Positions 1 to 8,491 of a stretch of DNA of 45,231 nucleotides are shown here, piece by piece (position 1 is the first letter of the stretch; the number at the start of each line of letters is the position of its first letter). The notes below the pieces were generated by a model. The model saw only the letters and a list, made by a program, of their open reading frames with translations, had not been told where the DNA came from and did not search any database. A program made the position numbers and the translations under genes. The stretch is from contig JABDKS010000890.1 of assembly GCA_013002105.1 (NCBI GenBank), forward strand, positions 1-45,231, written 5' to 3'. Origin of the DNA: Pirellulaceae bacterium. GTDB taxonomy: Bacteria; Planctomycetota; Planctomycetia; Pirellulales; Pirellulaceae.

Positions 1-2
1 CC

Positions 3-311
3 ACACAGTCGATACCAATCAAGCAGCGCAGAGAAATCAACGTCGCGTTTTCCGTGGGGCTGCTGCTGCAACTCGGAGCGGCGACGCAGGAGCATACTCC
101 TGCGGTAGTCGTGCTCCTATTGTTGTCCGTACCGCTCTTCATTTGGGGATCTGTCCGTTACGGAGCCGCCAAGGGCTATTCAGGGTCGTTCGGAGCGCTG
201 GGCATCGCCGGCGTTCTCGGCTTAACCGTGTTAGTCATGCTCCCGGATCGATCTTTCGATCCGCGGGTTTCGACGTCAGGTGCGGATCTTGATAGAACTT
301 CGCTCAACTGA
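3..311 (+). CDS. Small membrane protein, open at the left edge
   Basis: The reading frame has no stop between the window edge and the TGA at 309-311, so the gene probably begins outside the window. A GTG at 54 is the first possible internal start, but the residues before it (PIKQRREINVAFSV) read like normal coding sequence, so I treat the gene as 5'-partial. The visible 102 residues hold two hydrophobic stretches, roughly residues 14-48 and 60-80, followed by a short polar tail. It is probably an inner-membrane protein. I recognise no family and assign no function. Confidence 0.55.
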   Translation, partial: TQSIPIKQRREINVAFSVGLLLQLGAATQEHTPAVVVLLLLSVPLFIWGSVRYGAAKGYSGSFGALGIAGVLGLTVLVMLPDRSFDPRVSTSGADLDRTSLN

Positions 312-540
312 ACGTGTCAACGCTTGCTTGCACGAAGGGAGGCGACGAAGAAACTAACTGATGGGGCGGTCACAATATCGATATGGTTCAATACGCACTC
401 GGTATGGATGACACCGGACCAATCAAATTGAACGGCTACCTGATTTGAGCGAATCGGCGTTGGCGAGAGATTTTAAAAGCAGTGGTATAAGAAAAGAAGT
501 AGTACAAGTAGACGCCGAAATCCGAAAGTGTATTTAGTGA

Positions 541-750
541 AAACTCAAACTTCGCCCCGATACGTCAACACCGAACGCACCCGTTGAAGTCGGACACCGC
601 TCGGCAATCGTCTGTCACCCTGCCAACATCACGCGCGAACTCGATCGCTCCTTACAATGGAATCCGGAGACGGAACGGTTTGTCGACGATGTGGAAGCAG
701 ACCAACTCCTCGACCGTCCTCGGCGTGACGGCTTTGAACTGGAGCAGTAA
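541..750 (+). pseudogene. C-terminal remnant of a Gfo/Idh/MocA oxidoreductase
   Basis: The frame from 580 to the TAA at 748-750 translates to a tail containing VEVGHRSAIVCHPANIT, LQWNPETERFV and EADQLLDRPRRDGFEL. This matches the end of planctomycete Gfo/Idh/MocA NAD(P)-dependent sugar dehydrogenases, which typically read 'GHRS..CH..NIA..L.R.L.WDP..E.F..D.EA...L.RP.R'. An in-frame TGA at 538-540 precedes it, and no Rossmann domain or start codon is present upstream, so about 85% of the gene is missing. It converges on the FAD oxidoreductase that ends at 775. The family call rests on my memory of the motif. Decay is directly visible. Confidence 0.7.
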
Positions 751-774
751 GGCCGAGGGCGTGATTGATCTGAA

Positions 775-2193
775 CTACGCTGACGCATTCTCTTTGCGAA
801 TCGCTTGGACTGCTGCGTTCACGTCATCGTAAGCGACTTTGTGGGGTGCTGCCTTTGCCTTGCTGGCGATCGCGGCGGCCACTCCTGCATACTCGCCCAT
901 CGCAACGGCATTCCCCGTGACTCGATAGCTTGAATGAGCAATGAAGTCGCCACTGATACACCGCCCCGCCATCATCAGATTGTCGATTTCAGCGGCGATC
1001 ATCGCACCCATCGGAATGTCAAATGGTTTCGCCTTGATTCCACGATTCCCGTAGCCACCGTCTTTCTTTTCAAGAGCGTGGATGTCGACACAGAATCCCG
1101 ATGTGCAGACACTCTGGGCACTCTTGTTGCCGGCGATGACGTCGGCTTGCGTGACACGCTCACGACCTTTCAATCGTCGTCCATCACGCACACCAATCTG
1201 CTCGCTGGTCGTCACCAAACGAAGATCTTTCCATTCAGGTAACGACTGCAAACCTCGGATGATTTTGTTCAGTTCGTCTCTCGCTCGGAATGTGGCCTCC
1301 GTAATCGCAGCGGCATCATCGGGCCGCACGCCGTATTCGTGGTTCATCATCACTGACGCGATTGAGCCTCCCATGTGAAAGATGGTGGGTTTGGTGTAAC
1401 TCGGTTTGTAACCACCGCGCTCAATTTCCGCTCGAAAACGGTCTTTGTGCTTTCCGTCGCTGCTTCCTGTGCGAGTGAAGGGGCTGATCAATTCCGGCGG
1501 TGCAGAAATCACTCCCAACATTGACATGGGTTGGCAGGGACAATTGTCCTCCTTGGCATTTTCACCTATCTCGAATTCGCAGCCCGCAAGTGCGCCGACA
1601 TCGCCGTCACCTGTCGCATCGATAACCACATCCGCTTTCCACGCTTGTCGGCCCGATTTGGATTCGGTGAACACACCACGAATTGTGTTAGCTCGATCCA
1701 CATCCACTCCGACGACACGAGTATGAAGCTGAACGCCGATGCGCAGTTCGGTGACAAGAGTTTCCAGCACCCATTTCATCGTCTCAACGTCGTACATGTA
1801 CGACAGCCAGCTCTGCGGCCGCAGCGGAACGTGGCCATACTGAGTGTTCGCATCATCAAGGCGCCGGATCAACTCCGTGTTGAACCCCGGTTTGTCGGCA
1901 TCAATCACATACGACAGCATGCCGCTGGTCCACACACCACCGAGGCATCCGTGGCATTCCAGCACTTGTACAGAAGCCCCCGCGCGGGCCGCAGCAATCG
2001 CTGCACTGACACCGGCCGGACCGCCACCGCAAACCAGCACATCGCATCGTCGTGCGATCGACGTCTGACGCGCCGGCTCTGCTACGGAGTCAGGGGAAAT
2101 CTGTGCCGCAGTTTGATCAGATGCCGAACCCAATCTGGCTGAACCAATGACCGCCGTGGTTCCGATAAGCAGTTCTCGCCGCCGAATAGGCAT
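775..2193 (-). CDS. Exported FAD-dependent oxidoreductase (FAD_oxidored family)
   Basis: The 472-residue product starts with a twin-arginine-like signal (MPIRRRELLIGTTAVIG), so it is probably folded with FAD in the cytoplasm and exported by Tat. The dinucleotide-binding motif CGGGPAGVSAAIAAARAG lies at about residues 55-72 and is followed by the family's CLGGVWTSG segment. The C-terminal FAD-contact region GRCISGDFIAHSSYRVTGN is also present. The family covers many planctomycete redox enzymes acting on carbohydrates or small metabolites, and the substrate cannot be read from sequence. It stands alone between the Gfo/Idh/MocA remnant and a long gap. The ATG at 2193 fits the signal peptide. Confidence 0.88.
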   Translation of the reverse strand: MPIRRRELLIGTTAVIGSARLGSASDQTAAQISPDSVAEPARQTSIARRCDVLVCGGGPAGVSAAIAAARAGASVQVLECHGCLGGVWTSGMLSYVIDADKPGFNTELIRRLDDANTQYGHVPLRPQSWLSYMYDVETMKWVLETLVTELRIGVQLHTRVVGVDVDRANTIRGVFTESKSGRQAWKADVVIDATGDGDVGALAGCEFEIGENAKEDNCPCQPMSMLGVISAPPELISPFTRTGSSDGKHKDRFRAEIERGGYKPSYTKPTIFHMGGSIASVMMNHEYGVRPDDAAAITEATFRARDELNKIIRGLQSLPEWKDLRLVTTSEQIGVRDGRRLKGRERVTQADVIAGNKSAQSVCTSGFCVDIHALEKKDGGYGNRGIKAKPFDIPMGAMIAAEIDNLMMAGRCISGDFIAHSSYRVTGNAVAMGEYAGVAAAIASKAKAAPHKVAYDDVNAAVQAIRKENASA

Positions 2194-3055
2194 CGCATTT
2201 TCCCTTTAATTTTTGTGTCGTCGAATCGCTACGATTGTACCTTGTCGGAAGTCACGCGCTGGCGATGACATCAGAGCGACCCGGCTACCGCGAATGGAGT
2301 CCGACGCTATTGACGGCCTCCTCTGGGTAGGCGTGTTGGCCACCGAAGTTCGTTTTCTCGTCGACGCATTACAATTTGCGAAGTGGGAGCAGAGGCGTGT
2401 CGCTGTGCTGCAAAGCCTGGAACAACGAGCGTCGGCGTTGGGAATTGGGTTCTCGGGAAATCGAGCAATCACTCTGCCATTTCGGTAACTGACGAAGTGT
2501 CGAATGCCGCTCTCCCATTCTGCAGTTGCGTCCCAAGTTTACGTCGAATCGATATCGTTCACTTCCAAGTCTGAACGTTATGTCAGCTGAGTCACGACTG
2601 CTGCATCAAGCCATTTCTGTATTCAGGTGACTAAACCGAGCGTCGTCACGAAGAGCGTTGCTTCTGCTGAACTCTTTTATTCTTCGGAGTGCTGGCTACC
2701 AGCCAGTTCGCAGATTGAGCGTTTGTAAAAGCCATTCGTGGCTTTGAACTTGGAGCCGACTCGTGTGGTACTCTCCCCGCCATATTGCCCGTTCCAAATG
2801 ACCGGTGTTCCGTCCGGCGGAACCGATTCCCTCCGTCCCACCGAACCATACGGTTCATGAGAACTGCGGGTTAATCAGGTTGAAAATTCTTGATCCTTGG
2901 CAACGTCGCATGCAGCGCTGGCCATTCGATTGTTATGGCGATCGCGGCTGGGATGTTGGGAGTAGAGGTTGTCGAGCAACAGGAACTGTTTGATGTGGCT
3001 TTCAACAGCTCTGCGCGTTATGGACCGAGCTCTGCCGTCGGCACAAGTCGATCGT
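2194..3055. other. Gene-poor interval with a short repeat and a possible coding scrap
   Basis: About 860 bases lie between the start of the FAD oxidoreductase and the end of the PQQ gene. Reading frames here look like chance openings. A short frame on the + strand from about 2883 to 3071, with an ATG at 2936 (MAIAAGMLGVEVVEQQELFD), has fairly normal codon use and runs slightly into the end of the PQQ gene, but I do not recognise it. A GTTCCG/CGGAAC hairpin sits at 2807-2823 with no T-run after it. The dispersed repeat at 2645 is listed separately. Confidence 0.4.
2645..2687. repeat. Dispersed repeat, copy A
   Basis: The 25 bases beginning GTCACGAAGAGCGTTGCTTC recur at 8829 with one mismatch. 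The next 18 or so bases (a T-rich ACT...TTCTTCG stretch) are similar in both copies. Orientation is the same. Both copies lie in non-coding gaps. I cannot tell whether it belongs to a genome-wide family. Confidence 0.6.
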
Positions 3056-4456
3056 TCACGGCGTTTTGATACAGAACAATCGTCCCGCCGTGCGGAAATA
3101 CAATGCGTCGTTGGAAACTGCCGGTGTCGACCACGTCATTTCATCAATCTCGTTTTGCCCAATCACGTTGAAGCTGGGTCCTCCGGCCAACACAAACGTC
3201 GTGCCGCCGGTATCGACGCAAAACACCTTGCCATCCTGAACCCATGGCGAGGCCCAAAAAGCGCGTGCCCCCGCAATTCGCTTTTTGTAAACCTTTTCGC
3301 CAGTCGAAGCATCAATACAGTGGACAATCCCACTGCGCCGCTCCAGCAGATACAAATGGCCCTGGCAAAGGACGGGCGACGCCATTTGGATTCCCGACCC
3401 AGCCAATTGCCACAGGACAAATTCACTCTCACGCGACCCATCATCGATCGATAGCTCGCCACCTCCACCTGGTTTGATGGCGAATAAGAATCCACCGCCG
3501 TCGTCGGCACCACCTCGGTCTCGAAACTCAGTACCCACGTACAAGCGGTCACCTTGTGCCAACGGAGTTGCGGAACTGCGTCCCTTTTGCATATCCAACT
3601 GCCACAGCAAGTTTCCTGTGTCGGGGTCATAAGAACGATAGACCATCCCACCGGCAATCAACTCGTTGCGTTGACCGTTCTGCCAAATGATGGGGGAGCT
3701 GTATTGCGATTTTTCGTCTCGTTGGACCTTCCAGATCTCATCCCCCGTCGCAGCGTCTAACGCTACGAGGAAAGATTGCTGCTCGTTATCGATTTGTAGA
3801 AACAGTTTTTCGTCGAACAAGATCGGTGAACTTGCTGTGCCCCACCCGGCACGCATCGGATAATTACCCAAATCTTTCTTCCAGATCAAATTGCCACTGA
3901 CGTTGTAGCAGTAAACACCCATCATTCCGAAATATGCGTAGACCCGTTTTCCATCTGTGATGGGCGTCTCGGTGGCGTAGGAGTTGGAACTATGCCGCGG
4001 CAACGCTGGTCGACCTTCGCGAGCCGTTTGACGCCACAGTTCCGATCCAGTTTGTGCATCGAGACTGACCACCTGCCATTGATAGCTGACTTCGGTCAAG
4101 TCATCCCGACGCGTCCCACCGCCTCCGCGATACTCCTCGGGCTTTGAAACGGCACTCTCAGTCGCCAACCCAACGGGTACCGCCTCGGTCAGGAACACCT
4201 GATCACCCCCCACAACTGGGCTCGACCAGCCTTCGCCCTTGAGCGAGATCGCCCAGGCGACGTTTTCCGAGACCGTCCATCGGTTTGGATGAGAGGACTC
4301 GGCCACACCATTGGAGTGTGACCCGCGAAACTGCGGCCAGTCGCCTGCTGTCGCGAGACCCACGGGACCAAGCGACGAGAAAGCGACAACGAGACAAAAG
4401 TACTGTTGGGCCAAGAGGTTTCTAACGTTGAACAATCTTGGTTTTCGGTGAATCAT
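3056..4456 (-). CDS. PQQ-like beta-propeller repeat protein, secreted
   Basis: The frame is open from 4612, but the ATG at 4456 is the better start. It gives a 466-residue protein with a signal peptide whose hydrophobic core is YFCLVVAFSSLGPVGLATA. The first 52 codons upstream of it are basic and low-complexity. The mature protein begins GDWPQFRGSHSNGVAES, the standard opening of planctomycete outer-membrane PQQ-like proteins. Repeating blades follow, each with an A-T/A-x-G-x-x-x-W motif (DAQTGSELWRQ, DAATGDEIWKV, DPDTGNLLWQL). The fold is an eight-bladed propeller. Such proteins sit in the periplasm or at the cell surface and often bind no PQQ. No enzyme residues can be assigned. The gene looks monocistronic. 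Confidence 0.87.
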   Translation of the reverse strand: MIHRKPRLFNVRNLLAQQYFCLVVAFSSLGPVGLATAGDWPQFRGSHSNGVAESSHPNRWTVSENVAWAISLKGEGWSSPVVGGDQVFLTEAVPVGLATESAVSKPEEYRGGGGTRRDDLTEVSYQWQVVSLDAQTGSELWRQTAREGRPALPRHSSNSYATETPITDGKRVYAYFGMMGVYCYNVSGNLIWKKDLGNYPMRAGWGTASSPILFDEKLFLQIDNEQQSFLVALDAATGDEIWKVQRDEKSQYSSPIIWQNGQRNELIAGGMVYRSYDPDTGNLLWQLDMQKGRSSATPLAQGDRLYVGTEFRDRGGADDGGGFLFAIKPGGGGELSIDDGSRESEFVLWQLAGSGIQMASPVLCQGHLYLLERRSGIVHCIDASTGEKVYKKRIAGARAFWASPWVQDGKVFCVDTGGTTFVLAGGPSFNVIGQNEIDEMTWSTPAVSNDALYFRTAGRLFCIKTP

Positions 4457-4642
4457 ATCTTGGATCAACAAACGAGATAAGCGGACATTGTGACGGCATT
4501 TTAGCGGTGTGTCTGAAGCAGGAAAAACGATGTCGAACTGTTGGGTAGAGCGTCCGATCGCGGAGCCGACAGATCTAAATCGGAATTGGATCGCGCGGGT
4601 CGCCGTTGCCAAGTGAAACTTAATTGAGCAGGCGTTGCTTCG

Positions 4643-5137
4643 CTACCAACCCAAAGTGCCTGGCGCACCTTTGAAAGGACCAACGATGTCACGGGTGATC
4701 CAACCGCCATAGAAATCTCCGACTTGTGCAACCACCTGTTCCTCATCCACGTAGCAAGCATCCATTTTTCCCGGATAGAACGCAATGTAGCCCGCGATCG
4801 GTGCGAAATGAAGTGTTGGTTTCTGGTACGACCAAGCAGCGCGTTGAATCACTCGCTTGGGAAGTTGCAACGAGTAGTAGTCAGCATATCCCTTCCATTC
4901 GCAGAACGAAGCGCCGTCCGCTTCTTGCAGCGACTCCGTTCGAACCACCGACGGGGCGAAGTAATAGACGGGCGGATGACTTGTTTCCAGAACGCGAATT
5001 GATTCGCAAGTGTCAACAATGGAAATCCCTCCTGCAACGATGCGAATCCGTTTGCTGCATGATTCGAGGCGAGGCGGGCGCGGATAGTCCCACACGGACT
5101 CCTGACCAGGCATTGGCGAAATTCGTTTGCGATTCAT
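4643..5137 (-). CDS. DUF427 domain protein
   Basis: This is a soluble protein of 164 residues counted from the ATG at 5137. An ATG at 5113 (MPGQESVWDYPRPPRLE) is an alternative start, and neither has a clear ribosome site. The DUF427 (PF04248) pattern is complete: ESVWDYPRPPRLE, then VLETSHPPVYYFAP, CEWKGYADYY, AAWSYQKPTLHFAPI and IAFYPGKMDACYV in order. The family is small, widespread in aerobic bacteria and of unknown biochemistry. Family membership is secure and the function is not. It is transcribed in the same direction as the PQQ gene, about 190 bases away from that gene's ATG. Confidence 0.85.
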   Translation of the reverse strand: MNRKRISPMPGQESVWDYPRPPRLESCSKRIRIVAGGISIVDTCESIRVLETSHPPVYYFAPSVVRTESLQEADGASFCEWKGYADYYSLQLPKRVIQRAAWSYQKPTLHFAPIAGYIAFYPGKMDACYVDEEQVVAQVGDFYGGWITRDIVGPFKGAPGTLGW

Positions 5138-5333
5138 TCTAAATTTAGAGCGAGTCAAATTCCCTTGAAGTGCGACCGTGCCATGAGAGCAAAACAGCTG
5201 ACCTTAGATCGCGATATTGCGTGTAGGCTCTGGAAGTCCCGTATCAACTACGGCTAGGAATCCTCAGCAGCAATGAAGCTCCAAAACTTCATCACTAAAT
5301 TGTACATCAGCACAAGGTGCTTCAGTGGCAAAC

Positions 5334-5507
5334 TCACTGGGAGTTTTCGACATCGCCTCGTCCCACCAACTGCTTCTCGAATGGCGCTAAATCTTCGACG
5401 CGGCTTTGACTTGGATCGGCTGCCTCTTGAAGTCCGATCAGGACCGCACCTATTCCGGTGATTGCAGTAACAATGATTCCCAGCACAAAGATTGCGAACG
5501 AAGTCAT
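5334..5507 (-). CDS. 57-residue single-pass membrane protein
   Basis: The start is the ATG at 5507, set by an almost perfect Shine-Dalgarno (AAGGAGGTGAC at 5521-5511). The product begins MTSFAIFVLGIIVTAITGIG, one hydrophobic helix of about 20 residues, and continues with a polar tail (LQEAADPSQSRVEDLAPFEK). The start codon overlaps the stop of the gene upstream (ATGA), so the two are probably translationally coupled. The frame continues further upstream, but those codons belong to the upstream gene's region. I have a vague memory of similar small proteins in other planctomycetes. No function is known. Confidence 0.72.
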   Translation of the reverse strand: MTSFAIFVLGIIVTAITGIGAVLIGLQEAADPSQSRVEDLAPFEKQLVGRGDVENSQ

Positions 5508-5683
5508 GAGGTCACCTCCTTGCCCGCAAACAGGAGTGTTCCGAAGGACAGGATGGAGGGTACCCATATGCCCACGAATAGTCCCTCATCGCGTTGACCC
5601 GTGAACCAGAGCCCAACTGAAAACAGGAACGATAGCCCGGCTCCGAGCACAATCAGAGCCTTCCCAAAATTTTGTTTCTTCAT
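5504..5683 (-). CDS. 59-residue two-helix membrane protein
   Basis: Reading the minus strand from the ATG at 5683 gives MKKQNFGKALIVLGAGLSFL, then a turn with GQRDEGLFVGIWVPS, a second hydrophobic helix and a polar end (AGKEVTS), stopping at the TGA at 5506-5504. It probably spans the membrane twice with a short loop. The last codons (GGC AAG GAG GTG ACC TCA TGA) supply the Shine-Dalgarno and start of the downstream 57-residue gene, which argues that both are real and co-translated. The region upstream has only a weak GCGAGAC ribosome site. No family assignment. Confidence 0.7.
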   Translation of the reverse strand: MKKQNFGKALIVLGAGLSFLFSVGLWFTGQRDEGLFVGIWVPSILSFGTLLFAGKEVTS

Positions 5684-6460
5684 GTTTGTCTCGCTTTATA
5701 TTTGCATTTGAGGATCTATCGAGCCGAGCTTTCGCGTTTAGAAATTGCGTGTTTCGGATTACCGAATACCGCTCCCTCACGTAAAAGCAAAACTTCAAAG
5801 CAATCACGTCAGCCTTGAATTCGTCGACTGTGCTCAAACGTACTGAAGTGTAGGGGCGTGGAAAGGCAAGTCGTGCTTGGGGCGTTGTATTCAGACGTTG
5901 AAGTGAATGAACCGACGCCAGCGGCAACCAAATCGTTGCCCGATTGATGAAAGACGGCCTGGATCCGTCGTGGCCGGTTGCCAGCAGCAGAAACCGCTTC
6001 ATCCGGTACAAGAATGAGAGGTTGGAGCTAGCACAATCACTTTTTTACGCTCTCGATGGTGGCTGGGAATTTTCAGCGTCGTTTCGAGTCTCCCGTTCCT
6101 CAACTACCTCTGCCCCTGCTACTGAACCAACAGTTTTGGGGTCTCGCAGGTATCTTTTCGTTGCTCTGCAAAATTGTTTGACGGATTGCATTTATGATTC
6201 CGATCGATCTTCTGGGTGGTCTAATGCTACCGAATCGATTCAGATCCCAGTCGCTTTCAACATTCGCCTCAGTTCAAAAATGGGTTCCGGACGCAATGAT
6301 CGCATCGGCTCTGATGGAACGGATCGCGTTGTCAATCGCCTGATCCCTACTTGAACTCGGAGCGCGTAATCTTCACGAAGCCTAGGGCTTGCCCGAGCCC
6401 TACGGTTAATCGTGCACGACGTATTCTGGCTCGTGCAGAATAACTTTTAGGAGAACGAAG
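5684..6460. other. Gap with a REP-like hairpin
   Basis: About 780 bases separate the tiny membrane pair (minus strand) from the small-protein pair at 6461 (plus strand), so promoters for both presumably lie here. I find no convincing gene. A short frame from about 6193 to 6342 (MIPIDLLGGLMLPNRF...) is unrecognised. A perfect inverted repeat TAGGGCT-TGCCCG-AGCCCTA lies at 6383-6402 and the palindrome TCGTGCACGA follows near 6410. I see no convincing -35/-10 or -24/-12 pair before 6461. Confidence 0.45.
6383..6402. repeat. Inverted repeat, REP-like hairpin
   Basis: Perfect 7-base arms (TAGGGCT / AGCCCTA) flank a 6-base GC-rich loop, about 60 bases upstream of the gene at 6461. There is no T-run, so it is not a standard terminator. 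It resembles the short palindromic elements common between planctomycete genes, but copy number cannot be judged from this window. Confidence 0.5.
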
Positions 6461-6673
6461 ATGACCAACACTGGTGACACCCAAAATTGGCCCGACCTGG
6501 CAATCGGATTGTATGACAAGTTAACGGGACGAAATGCTGAGATCAGCTACTCATTCGTTGATCTAGAACTGAGCATCCCCAGTTCGACATCGCCAGACGC
6601 AAAGCACGCGACTTGGAAAATGAACGGTACCGTGCGAATTACGACGCGAAACGCTGCCGAATCGAATGCCTGA
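6461..6673 (+). CDS. 70-residue conserved-looking small protein, first of an overlapping pair
   Basis: The ATG at 6461 is preceded by a good Shine-Dalgarno (TTAGGAG, spacing about 7). The soluble acidic product contains WPDLAIGLYDKLTGRNAEIS and ends in a beta-strand-like WKMNGTVRITTRN. No signal peptide, membrane helix or metal motif is visible. The stop overlaps the start of the next gene by 8 bases, so the two are probably one operon. I do not recognise a named family and assign no function. Confidence 0.7.
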   Translation: MTNTGDTQNWPDLAIGLYDKLTGRNAEISYSFVDLELSIPSSTSPDAKHATWKMNGTVRITTRNAAESNA

Positions 6674-7010
6674 TCAATGCGTCATGGAGATCAATGCCGA
6701 TCTGGATTGCGATTTCGATGGTCACTCCGTGCGGATTTACAGCAACGGAGACGGAAAGGTAGTGTGCAGGGTGCCAAATGCGAAAGCTCTGTTCGGGGTG
6801 CAGCGCGTCTTGCGCGGTAGAGTCTCGTTTCGTTCACTAGGACGGAGTTTCTCGTCCATTGACCAGACACTGGAAGTGCACGTTGCGGGTAACACGATTG
6901 CTCGTTTCGGCCACGATGTGGATGGACGTCTTCTAAGACTTTTCGGATACGGGGCGAGTGAACTCAGATTTGGTCGAATTGCATTCTTGGCGCTGAGACG
7001 GTCGACGTGA
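6666..7010 (+). CDS. 114-residue hypothetical protein, second of the pair
   Basis: It starts at the ATG at 6666 inside the end of the previous gene, with an alternative ATG at 6684. The sequence alternates short polar and hydrophobic strands (SVRIYSNGDGKVVCRVPNAK, QTLEVHVAGNTIARFG), suggesting a mainly beta, soluble domain. No catalytic motif is apparent. It ends 2 bases before the convergent SDR-DUF2867 gene. Overlap with its partner suggests the two small proteins work together, possibly as a complex; that is inference. Confidence 0.65.
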   Translation: MPDQCVMEINADLDCDFDGHSVRIYSNGDGKVVCRVPNAKALFGVQRVLRGRVSFRSLGRSFSSIDQTLEVHVAGNTIARFGHDVDGRLLRLFGYGASELRFGRIAFLALRRST

Positions 7011-7012
7011 TC

Positions 7013-8491
7013 CTACTTCGACTCGTGCAACGCCTCGGCGTCACGCTTGATTCCGTTGACCATTGTCGGAAATACGAAGAAGTGAAGTGGCAGTACAGCA
7101 TACCAATATGCTAAGCCAAGTAACCCTTTCGGACGGAACCGGGCGGTTTGGGTCACCCGCGTGGTGTCCTCCGTTATCGGCTCGACACGAAATTCCAATT
7201 CAGCGACTCCGGGCAACTTCATTTCTGCGTGCAATCGTAACCATCGGCCGGTCGTGTAACCGTTGACACGCCAAAAGTCGACCGCCTCACCGTAACTCAG
7301 ATACTCTGGATGACGGCGACCACGGCGAAGTCCGGGACCACCAATTGCTTTGTCCATGAGTCCGCGCAGCCACCAAAGCCAGTCCGCGCCCCAATAACCA
7401 TACCGCCCACCAATTCGACTCAGGGCAGTAAACGTCTCGCTAGCTGCAGCGTCAATCATCCTGGAACGCGTATCTTCAAAAACTTTTCCGCCTGACCACT
7501 CGGGATCGCCGGGCATTTCACCTGCGGTTGACCACCTGGTTTGAATATCACCCTCTCTTAGCTTTCCTAGAGCCGCATCTAGCGAGTTCTGGACATCGAA
7601 AAGCGGTCCAGGCATGAGTTTTTCAGCATCGTCGTTGCGACAAACTGTTCGGTTTCGCAAACCTTCCGCCAACGGTCGAGCAATTCTTGCGTTGACCGGA
7701 GTGACTAACGAAATCCACGCGGAACTGAGTTTCGGTGTAAGAACGGGGACTGGCAAAATGATTCGCCGAGGAAGACCGAGCGCTTTAGCCATCATTTGCA
7801 TCAGCTCTTGATAGGTAAAGACATCTTGTCCCCCAATGTCGATAACGCGTCCTGCGCTCTCTGGGACGTCCAAACACTGAACCAAGTATCGCAGCACATC
7901 TCGAATGGCGATCGGTTGTGTCTCAGTTTTCACCCATCGCGGCGTAACCATGATCGGCAGTCGCTCCACGAGATAGCGCAGAATCTCGAACGATGCTGAT
8001 CCCGAGCCGATGATCATCGCAGCGCGAAAGACGGTCGTTTCGCACCGGCTGGTCTGCAGAATCTCGGCAACTTCGCGACGGCTGTGTAAGTGCGGGCTGA
8101 GGTCGGGTCCGAGTTCACCCAGTCCGCCCAAATAGATGAGCCGTTGGCAGCTGGACCGATCCAGTCCGGCCACGAAATTGCTCGCCAACTCGCGGTCACG
8201 TTTCGCGTAGTCTTCACCAGCGCTGATCATCGCATGGACAAGATAGTAGGCTGCATCGACGCCGACTGCCGCGGCTGCAATCGTTTCGACGTCATCCAAG
8301 TCACCCTCAATGACTTCCAGACGCTCGTCGTCGCACCACGGGAAGGCACGCAGCTTTTTGGGACTGCGCACCAGGCAACGTACGGTAAGTCCCTTTCCGA
8401 GCAATTTCGGGACTAAACGTCCACCGACATACCCCGTTGCCCCACACACGAGAACATGGTTGTTTTTTTTAGGATGCAAGATTTGCTCCAA
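7013..8491 (-). CDS. NAD(P)-binding SDR-like protein with C-terminal DUF2867 domain
   Basis: The 492-residue protein opens with an atypical short-chain dehydrogenase/NmrA-type Rossmann motif (VLVCGATGYVGGRLVPKLL, residues 13-31), continues through a YYLVHAMISAG segment, and carries LIYLGGLGELG further on. From about residue 340 the DUF2867 domain follows, with the typical tryptophan-rich RYGYWGADWLWWLRGLMDKA and a VNGYTTGRWLRLHAEMKLPG core. Fusions of this kind are common in environmental bacteria and are annotated as oxidoreductases or membrane-associated epimerase-like proteins. The substrate is unknown. The C-terminal FRPKGLLGLAYWYAVLPLHF could contact the membrane. The start at 8491 gives the normal Rossmann spacing. 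Confidence 0.87.
   Translation of the reverse strand: MEQILHPKKNNHVLVCGATGYVGGRLVPKLLGKGLTVRCLVRSPKKLRAFPWCDDERLEVIEGDLDDVETIAAAAVGVDAAYYLVHAMISAGEDYAKRDRELASNFVAGLDRSSCQRLIYLGGLGELGPDLSPHLHSRREVAEILQTSRCETTVFRAAMIIGSGSASFEILRYLVERLPIMVTPRWVKTETQPIAIRDVLRYLVQCLDVPESAGRVIDIGGQDVFTYQELMQMMAKALGLPRRIILPVPVLTPKLSSAWISLVTPVNARIARPLAEGLRNRTVCRNDDAEKLMPGPLFDVQNSLDAALGKLREGDIQTRWSTAGEMPGDPEWSGGKVFEDTRSRMIDAAASETFTALSRIGGRYGYWGADWLWWLRGLMDKAIGGPGLRRGRRHPEYLSYGEAVDFWRVNGYTTGRWLRLHAEMKLPGVAELEFRVEPITEDTTRVTQTARFRPKGLLGLAYWYAVLPLHFFVFPTMVNGIKRDAEALHESK

Noticed and set aside
1531..2142. Long plus-strand frame of 203 codons
   Set aside because: It is antisense to the FAD oxidoreductase, with no motif and no ribosome site.
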